Part shown: positions 1-4,039 of the stretch, in pieces | How positions within the stretch are numbered: position 1 is the stretch's first letter | Layout of the letters: every line of letters starts with the position of its first letter | Source: an uncultured Erysipelotrichaceae bacterium | GTDB taxonomy: Bacteria; Bacillota_I; Bacilli_A; RF39; UBA660 | Direction: 5' to 3' | Length of the DNA: 9,949 bases | Assembly (NCBI GenBank): GCA_902795725.1 | Contig: CADBLY010000053.1 | Location: 1 to 9,949 of the forward strand | Notes under the pieces: model-generated | What the model was told of the DNA's origin: nothing | Database searches by the model: none | The model's input: the letters and a program-made list of their open reading frames with translations, nothing else | Position numbers and translations under genes: made by a program

Positions 1-534
1 GAATCTATTTTAAATGCTATAATCCATCGTAATTATAACTTTTCAGGAAGTATATTAATCTCAATTTTTGATAATAGAATTGAAGTTGCTTCATTAGGCG
101 GTTTAGTTTCTGGTATTACATTAGAAGATATAATTAGTGGTAGTATATCACAACCTAGAAATAAGAATTTAGCTAATATTTTTTATAGATTAAAATATGT
201 TGAAAGCTATGGAACAGGTATAGGACGAATGTTAAATATATATGACCAATTTAATTTAAAACCAACTTTTGCAGTAACAGATAATACTTTTAAGGTGACA
301 CTACCTAATATAAATTATAAACCAGAAGTAAAAAATATAATTGTTGATGATTTACCACAAAAAGAAAAAATTGTAAAATATTTAGAGCAATATGGAAAAA
401 TCAAAAGAGAAACAGTTGATATGTTATTTGATATTTCATCTGCTAGATCGAAAATTATATTATCCGAAATGATAAAAGAAAATATGATTTTGAAAAAAGG
501 AAATGGTAAAAACACTTATTATGTGTTAAAATAG
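1..534 (+). CDS. AlbA_2/RecG-like ATP-binding regulator, C-terminal part (5' end outside window)
   Basis: The reading frame is open from base 1 to the TAG at 532-534, giving 177 residues that are the C-terminal part of a longer protein; an internal ATG at 229 is not the real start. The first ~75 residues carry the pattern of the HATPase_c_4-type domain found at the C-terminus of AlbA_2 (Schlafen-like) 'putative DNA-binding' proteins, often named RecG-like: NAIIHRNYNFSG, then ISIFDNRIEVASLGGL, ISQPRNKNLANIFYRL and YGTGIGRM. Residues from about 115 to the end look like a winged helix (EKIVKYLEQYGKIKRETVDML, then a basic KKGNGKNTYYVLK wing). Members of this family are thought to be transcription regulators or stress/defence-linked ATPases; the exact role is not known. 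The AlbA_2 domain itself would lie left of the window. A hairpin terminator follows 31 bp after the stop. Confidence 0.8.
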   Translation, partial: ESILNAIIHRNYNFSGSILISIFDNRIEVASLGGLVSGITLEDIISGSISQPRNKNLANIFYRLKYVESYGTGIGRMLNIYDQFNLKPTFAVTDNTFKVTLPNINYKPEVKNIIVDDLPQKEKIVKYLEQYGKIKRETVDMLFDISSARSKIILSEMIKENMILKKGNGKNTYYVLK

Positions 535-564
535 TTTAGGAATTTAATTAGCTTTGAAAACAAT

Positions 565-600
565 AAAAGAATATGGATCAAGTGGCCCATATTCTTTTTT
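565..600 (+). terminator. Rho-independent terminator of the left-edge gene
   Basis: A perfect 12-bp stem (565-576 with 587-598, arms AAAAGAATATGG and CCATATTCTTTT) encloses a 10-nt loop and runs into a T-tract. It lies 31 bp after the stop of the partial gene. The right half of the hairpin is also the start of a repeat that recurs after fic. Confidence 0.75.
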
Positions 601-788
601 ATACGATTATATCAATTTATCTTTATTATAGTGCTACAAAAATGTAGTCTTTGTTTAATCAGTTTTTACATCTTGATTTACATCTTATTTTTTTAATTAT
701 TTAGTTTTATAATTATTTAATTATATTCAAAATTGTTGAAATATAAGGCTTTTTATAGCTATAAATATTAATAAAAATACATATAATT
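577..788. repeat. Repeat copy A, split (577-638 and 750-788)
   Basis: Two blocks match the region after fic. Bases 577-638 match 2104-2161 almost throughout (shared core TACGATTATATCAATTTATC), with a 4-nt length difference and a few substitutions. Bases 750-788 match 2168-2206 without gaps, beginning with the identical TTTTTATAGCT and ending with ATATAATT. In copy B the two blocks are only 6 bp apart; here about 110 bp separate them, so copy A has gained or copy B has lost material. The repeat is non-coding and lies downstream of a gene in both cases. Confidence 0.75.
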
Positions 789-863
789 CTTCCGGTCGGG
801 CCCTCCAAATGACCGATAAAGCGTTGATTTTCAATGCTTTTTATTTTTTTACATCTTGATTTA
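663..863. repeat. TTTTTACATCTTGATTTA direct repeat pair with a third partial copy
   Basis: The 18-mer TTTTTACATCTTGATTTA occurs at 663-680 and again, identical, at 846-863. Its core TTTACATCTT occurs a further time at 678-687, making a 12-bp tandem pair with the first copy. The two 18-mers bracket the second half of repeat copy A and the GC-rich hairpin/terminator segment. They could be a duplication scar of a small insertion or protein-binding sites; nothing in the sequence decides this. Confidence 0.55.
793..850 (+). terminator. Orphan GC-rich hairpin plus strong terminator
   Basis: Bases 818-840 form a 10-bp stem (AAAGCGTTGA with TCAATGCTTT, one G-T pair) with a 3-nt loop, followed by a long T-tract to 850, a textbook intrinsic terminator. 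Just before it, CGGTC (793-797) can pair with GACCG (811-815) around a loop containing GGGCCC, unusually GC-rich for this DNA. No open reading frame ends here: the nearest upstream stop is 280 bp away and already has its own terminator. It may end a small RNA or be the tail of a lost gene. Confidence 0.65.
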
Positions 864-885
864 GGACATTTAGCATACTTATAAT
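856..885 (+). promoter_or_regulatory. Possible distal promoter upstream of fic
   Basis: TTGATT (856-861) and a perfect TATAAT (880-885) are separated by 18 bp. Transcription would start near 892, upstream of the AAAGTGCAA array, and would carry the array in the fic leader RNA. The -10 lies within a small inverted repeat TAGCAT/ATGCTA (871-889). This is a sequence match only. Confidence 0.4.
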
Positions 886-906
886 GCTATTAAATAGAAT
901 AATTGT

Positions 907-948
907 AAAGTGCAATAGCAAAAATTCAAAGTGCAATTTTTGCACTTT
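907..948. promoter_or_regulatory. AAAGTGCAA operator-like array before fic
   Basis: The 9-mer AAAGTGCAA occurs at 907-915 and 928-936 in direct orientation, exactly 21 bp (two helical turns) apart, and a third time inverted at 940-948 as TTGCACTTT. The last two make a perfect 9+3+9 palindrome. The array ends 4 bp before the expected -35 position of the fic promoter. Such phased, partly palindromic sites are typical of dimeric regulator binding. The winged helix of Fic itself is one candidate binder; that link is inference. Confidence 0.6.
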
Positions 949-952
949 ATCC

Positions 953-981
953 TAGATTAATATGCAAAAATATGGTACAAT
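953..981 (+). promoter_or_regulatory. Extended -10 promoter of fic
   Basis: TACAAT at 976-981 is preceded by TGG (extended -10). At 17 bp spacing the -35 position reads TAGATT (953-958), a poor match, which fits a promoter relying on the extended -10 or on a bound activator. The predicted start near 988 lies downstream of the ATG at 962 and therefore supports the ATG at 1004 as the fic start. Confidence 0.6.
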
Positions 982-1003
982 ATATACTGTTAGAGGCGAT
1001 ACT

Positions 1004-2059
1004 ATGAGTAATGATAAATGGACTTTAGAATTATCTGAATACATTAAACAAGGAGAACCAGAAAAAAAGGAAAAAGCAAAAACATGGGAAACTGCTATAG
1101 GTCTTCAAGATGTTGATGGATTAAAACCTTCAGAATACCTACTAGATACTGCTAAAGAGCACATCGAAGGCAATATTAGTATTGATGAAGCAAAGAAAAG
1201 AATTAATAATTATTATGAACAATCAAATGAGAGAAAAAAAGAAGAGAATACTGAAGAAGCTGATAAAGTTTCCGTACGTATTACTGAAATATTAAGTGAA
1301 AAAGCTTTTAATTTTTCTCCAACTGAAATGTTAAGTATTCATAAAAGACTATTTACAGGAATATATGATGATGCAGGGAAATATAGAAATTATAATTTTA
1401 TAAAAAAAGAATGGATATTAAATGATGACACTGTTACTTATTCATCATATGAAACTTTAAAAGATACTATTGAATATGATTTTAATCAAGAAAAAGAATT
1501 TTCATACAAAGATTTAAGCCTTGATGAATCCATTAAACATTTATGTAGATTTGTTTCAAATATATGGCAAGTTCATCCTTTTTGTGAGGGTAATACAAGA
1601 ACAACGGCTGTGTTCTTAATTAAATATTTAAGAACTTTTGGTTTTAATGTTAAGACACAAGTATTTGCAGATAATGCGTGGTATTTTAGAAATGCATTAG
1701 TTAGAGCTAATTATAAAAATTATGAAAAGAATGTATTTGAAGATATTTCGTTTCTTGAAAAGTTTTTCGATAATTTATTAACTAATACTAAATATGAATT
1801 AAAGAATAGATATATGCATATTGACTATAAAGAGCATATTGAAGCAATTAATTCTAATGTAAACCATCAATCACTAGAAGAACAAGCAATCTTAAATATT
1901 ATTAAAGCTAATTCATCAATTAAACAAGATGAAATTGCTACTAGGATTAATAAATCAGTAAGAACAGTAAAAAAATACATGTCTGAAATGCAGAAAAAAG
2001 GGTTGATTGAAAGAAAGAACGGAAAAAGAGATGGAGAATGGATTATAAAGGGGAAATAA
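1004..2059 (+). CDS. Fic/DOC-family protein with C-terminal winged helix
   Basis: This 351-residue protein belongs to the Fic family, whose members transfer AMP or another phosphate-containing moiety to target proteins. Residues ~27-75 (TAIGLQDVDGLKPSEYLL, then EHIEGNISIDEAKKRI) resemble the antitoxin VbhA-like helical region seen at the N-terminus of such proteins. The flap is KKEWILNDDTVTYSS and the Fic loop is HPFCEGNTRT with catalytic His191. It departs from the canonical HPFx(D/E)GNGRxxR: Thr replaces the second Gly and the final Arg is missing. I find no (S/T)xxxE(G/N) inhibitory motif. Residues ~290-350 form a winged helix (QDEIATRINKSVRTVKKYMS). The start is the ATG at 1004 with AGAGGCG at 992-998; the in-frame ATG at 962 lies upstream of the -10. 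It has its own promoter behind an AAAGTGCAA array, so autoregulation is possible. The target is unknown. Confidence 0.9.
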   Translation: MSNDKWTLELSEYIKQGEPEKKEKAKTWETAIGLQDVDGLKPSEYLLDTAKEHIEGNISIDEAKKRINNYYEQSNERKKEENTEEADKVSVRITEILSEKAFNFSPTEMLSIHKRLFTGIYDDAGKYRNYNFIKKEWILNDDTVTYSSYETLKDTIEYDFNQEKEFSYKDLSLDESIKHLCRFVSNIWQVHPFCEGNTRTTAVFLIKYLRTFGFNVKTQVFADNAWYFRNALVRANYKNYEKNVFEDISFLEKFFDNLLTNTKYELKNRYMHIDYKEHIEAINSNVNHQSLEEQAILNIIKANSSIKQDEIATRINKSVRTVKKYMSEMQKKGLIERKNGKRDGEWIIKGK

Positions 2060-2103
2060 TATTAAGACTAGACATAGTAAGAAAAAATAGGAATACTAGT
2101 TCA

Positions 2104-2206
2104 ATCAAGTGACCCATATTTTTATACGATTATATCAATTTATCCTTAATATAGTACTACACTCAGTTTTTTATAGCTTTAATCATTCATAAAAATCAAT
2201 ATAATT
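2104..2206. repeat. Repeat copy B, downstream of fic
   Basis: Compact copy of the repeat also found after the ATPase-type gene: 2104-2161 corresponds to 577-638 and 2168-2206 to 750-788. The left arm that makes copy A a perfect hairpin is not conserved here, so this copy no longer forms an obvious terminator stem. The rest of the 269-bp gap (2060-2328) holds the palindromic terminator at 2226-2250 and the promoter of the next gene. Confidence 0.75.
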
Positions 2207-2225
2207 AGACATCCATATTAACATT

Positions 2226-2250
2226 TGAACTGTTACAGTTCGTTTTTCTT
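2226..2250 (+). terminator. Short terminator-like hairpin between fic and the next gene
   Basis: GAACTG (2227-2232) pairs with CAGTTC (2236-2241) around TTA, extended by one T-G pair, and is followed by TTTTTCTT. It lies 167 bp after the fic stop, as the orphan terminator does in the first gap. Being a near-perfect palindrome 32 bp before a -35 box, it could instead be an operator. Confidence 0.5.
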
Positions 2251-2273
2251 TATCAAAAAATGTCGAATATATG

Positions 2274-2302
2274 TTGGATTTTTTTTAAAAACGTGTTACA
2301 AT
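2274..2302 (+). promoter_or_regulatory. Promoter of the coiled-coil gene
   Basis: TTGGAT (2274-2279), a 17-bp spacer, then TACAAT (2297-2302) preceded by TGT (extended -10). The TACAATATATA stretch and the following leader closely resemble those of fic. The promoter overlaps the N-terminal extension of the longest reading (ATG at 2260), which rules that start out. Confidence 0.7.
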
Positions 2303-2328
2303 ATATATGTAAGATAAGAGGTGATGTT

Positions 2329-3696
2329 ATGGATTTTAGTGAAAGAATTAAACAAATAAAAGAACTTTATATTAATCATCCTTTAGAAAGAATTAATAAA
2401 TTAAAGGAAGTTATGAGCGATACCTATGCTGAACCAAAAGATATTAAAAATGCTAAAAGTGGTATTATTACAGCTCGTAATAATTATAATATTATATCTT
2501 TTGATTTTCATACATCTTGGTTAAATAAATATTTATCTGAAAATATAACTATAGATTCTTTAAAAGAACAGTTTAATACCATCGCAGGTTTATTAAATGA
2601 TATGTGTGAAGATATGTCATCTAAAGAACTTAACAGTGCTATTTATGATGCTCTTGTAAATGAAATTAATGTCTTTGATGATATGTTTAATCAAATTGAA
2701 TTAAATAATCAAGATGAAATAAAAATATCAAATATGACTATGTATTCTAAAAATATTGAAGATGATTTAAAAATAACTGATGACTTTATTAAAGCAACGA
2801 AAAAAGAATATAATAAAAAACCCAATGTAATATTTGAATCATTACTAAAATATCGCAATTATCTAGATTTATTAGTGAAATTCTATGCTAATCTTGAAAG
2901 AAATATTGATATATATCAAAATATAGAATATCATAATATAGAATTAAATGATCGTATCAATAAGGTTTTATATAATAGTGACACTATATTTATATTAAAA
3001 GGGATAGTTGATGCTAAAAGATTTAAAGAAATAGAAATACAAAATAACATTGTCAATGATAAAATAAGACAGTTTAAAACAAATCTAAAAGAAGCCAGTA
3101 ATTTATCGACAAAAGATGTATCAATGTTAATTTTAAATGATAAAGCAGCAATTAGACAATTAATAAAAATGATTGATGAAAATATTCCTTTAGAAAATAA
3201 AGAAACAAAAGAATTAAAAGAAAGTGAAGTAAGTGTTTCAACACTTCCAGTTGAAGAACATCATACAACACTACCACAAGATTCAATTGATAAATATGAT
3301 ACATTAATGCAAAAGAAAAAAGAACTAGAAGATAGCCTAAACTCAATAACAGAAGAAGAAGAAAGACTTCATAAACGTCATGATGAATTAGAGTACTCTA
3401 TGGATGTTAAAAAAACTAGTGGTGGTAAAATAACACTGGGGGAAGCAATTGAAGAATGTACTTTAAGAATGAAAAGCAACGATTATAAAAAAGAAGAAAA
3501 GGCAGAAATTTTTGCTGAACAAGATAAAATTAATGAAGAATTAAAAACACATAAATTCAATATATCAGATATTCTAAGAAGAGTAAGATTTAATTCTTTT
3601 GGTTACTTTAGACGTATTTTATTTGGTAAAGAGACTAATTTATCAAGATATGATAAATATGTAGCTAAAAAGAAAAATAAACAAAAAACAAAATAG
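2329..3696 (+). CDS. Hypothetical coiled-coil protein, 455 aa
   Basis: I do not recognise a family. The start is the ATG at 2329, with GAGGTG at 2318-2323; the longer in-frame ATG at 2260 lies upstream of the promoter and adds an unlikely MSNICWIFFKN segment. The protein is soluble in appearance: no signal peptide or membrane segment, predominantly helical and rich in Lys, Glu, Asn and Ile. Residues ~1-290 look like a helical domain, ~290-320 a polar linker (SVSTLPVEEHHTTLPQD), ~320-362 a strong coiled coil (TLMQKKKELEDSLNSITEEE and onward), and the C-terminus is basic (YVAKKKNKQKTK). Its leader resembles that of fic, suggesting related regulation or shared origin, but it has its own promoter. 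It could be an accessory or mobile-element protein; no function can be assigned. Confidence 0.75.
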   Translation: MDFSERIKQIKELYINHPLERINKLKEVMSDTYAEPKDIKNAKSGIITARNNYNIISFDFHTSWLNKYLSENITIDSLKEQFNTIAGLLNDMCEDMSSKELNSAIYDALVNEINVFDDMFNQIELNNQDEIKISNMTMYSKNIEDDLKITDDFIKATKKEYNKKPNVIFESLLKYRNYLDLLVKFYANLERNIDIYQNIEYHNIELNDRINKVLYNSDTIFILKGIVDAKRFKEIEIQNNIVNDKIRQFKTNLKEASNLSTKDVSMLILNDKAAIRQLIKMIDENIPLENKETKELKESEVSVSTLPVEEHHTTLPQDSIDKYDTLMQKKKELEDSLNSITEEEERLHKRHDELEYSMDVKKTSGGKITLGEAIEECTLRMKSNDYKKEEKAEIFAEQDKINEELKTHKFNISDILRRVRFNSFGYFRRILFGKETNLSRYDKYVAKKKNKQKTK

Positions 3697-3720
3697 GATA
3701 ATGCTCTATTTTGTTTTTCT
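3684..3720 (+). terminator. Terminator nested in the end of the coiled-coil gene
   Basis: A perfect 13-bp stem (3684-3696 with 3706-3718, arms ending AAAATAG and starting CTATTTT) with a 9-nt loop. The TAG stop is the end of the left arm. The T-rich right arm serves the plus strand; the A-rich left arm gives a U-tract on the minus strand, so it could also back up rpmB termination. Confidence 0.75.
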
Positions 3721-3747
3721 ATAAAAAAATCGATAATAATATCGATT
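3721..3747 (-). terminator. Terminator of rpmB
   Basis: On the minus strand AATCGATA-TTAT-TATCGATT forms an 8-bp stem with a 4-nt loop (3728-3735 with 3740-3747), followed by seven T. The stem overlaps the rpmB stop codon (3746-3748). Confidence 0.8.
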
Positions 3748-3919
3748 AAGCAGCTTTCTTTTCTAAAGTTCTTTTTTCTCTCGCACTCATTCTAACTTTA
3801 CTACCATCCTCTAAAGTAACTACTTGTAAGTTTGGTTTTTGAGCATGTCTAGTTGCTCTTAGAGAGTGTGATCTTCTATTTCCAAATAATGGTTTCTTTT
3901 CAGTTGATTTCTTTGCCAT
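3746..3919 (-). CDS. rpmB: 50S ribosomal protein bL28
   Basis: A 57-residue basic protein beginning MAKKSTEKKPLFGNRRSHSL, followed by RATRHAQKPNLQVVTLEDGS and KVRMSAREKRTL. The NRRSHSLRAT and PNLQ segments, the Lys-rich ends and the length fit bL28, a small component of the large ribosomal subunit (usually ~60 residues). It lacks the Cys residues of zinc-binding bL28 forms. The start ATG at 3919-3917 has a strong AGGAGGA at 3931-3925 on the minus strand. It is a single-gene unit with a consensus-like promoter (3957-3985) and its own terminator, and it diverges from dnaE. Confidence 0.92.
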   Translation of the reverse strand: MAKKSTEKKPLFGNRRSHSLRATRHAQKPNLQVVTLEDGSKVRMSAREKRTLEKKAA

Positions 3920-3956
3920 AGTATTCCTCCTAACATTAGTTTTTCCTCGCTATAAA

Positions 3957-3985
3957 ATATTAACACATTTCCCCAAATAAGTCAA
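3957..3985 (-). promoter_or_regulatory. rpmB promoter
   Basis: Read on the minus strand: TTGACT (3985-3980), a 17-bp spacer, TAATAT (3962-3957). This is one of the best sigma-A-type matches in the window, fitting a ribosomal protein gene. Confidence 0.75.
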
Positions 3986-3992
3986 ATATTTA

Positions 3993-4021
3993 TTGCAAAT
4001 TGTATATATTCTTAGTAAAAT
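3993..4021 (+). promoter_or_regulatory. dnaE promoter, back to back with the rpmB promoter
   Basis: TTGCAA (3993-3998), 17-bp spacer, TAAAAT (4016-4021). Its -35 lies 7 bp from the rpmB -35, so the two polymerases would bind side by side. The predicted start (~4028) coincides with the ribosome site AGGAGGG (4028-4034), implying a very short leader of about 12 nt. Confidence 0.6.
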
Positions 4022-4039
4022 ATATGTAGGAGGGATAGT

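Larger units (their letters stand above)
535..1003. other. 469-bp intergenic region between the ATPase-type gene and fic
   Basis: No gene with a ribosome site is visible here on either strand. It holds, in order, the terminator of the upstream gene, the first copy of a repeat shared with the region after fic (split in two), a small hairpin CTACA-AAAA-TGTAG near 634-647, three copies of TTTACATCTT, a GC-rich hairpin with a second strong terminator (793-850), a possible promoter at 856-885, the AAAGTGCAA operator-like array and the fic promoter. A short untranslated RNA ending at the orphan terminator is possible but unproven. Confidence 0.6.

Noticed and set aside
315..515. Open minus-strand frames opposite coding genes (also 3152-3346, 6616-6879, 8348-8578)
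   Set aside because: They lie antisense within well-supported genes, have no ribosome sites and show no domains; low-complexity Phe/Ile/Ser-rich composition is typical of shadows.
663..863. CRISPR array
   Set aside because: Only two to three copies of a short AT-rich repeat with irregular spacing and no cas genes.
1004..3696. fic and the coiled-coil gene as a classic toxin-antitoxin operon
   Set aside because: They are 269 bp apart with a terminator-like hairpin and separate promoters, and the second protein is far larger than a typical antitoxin.
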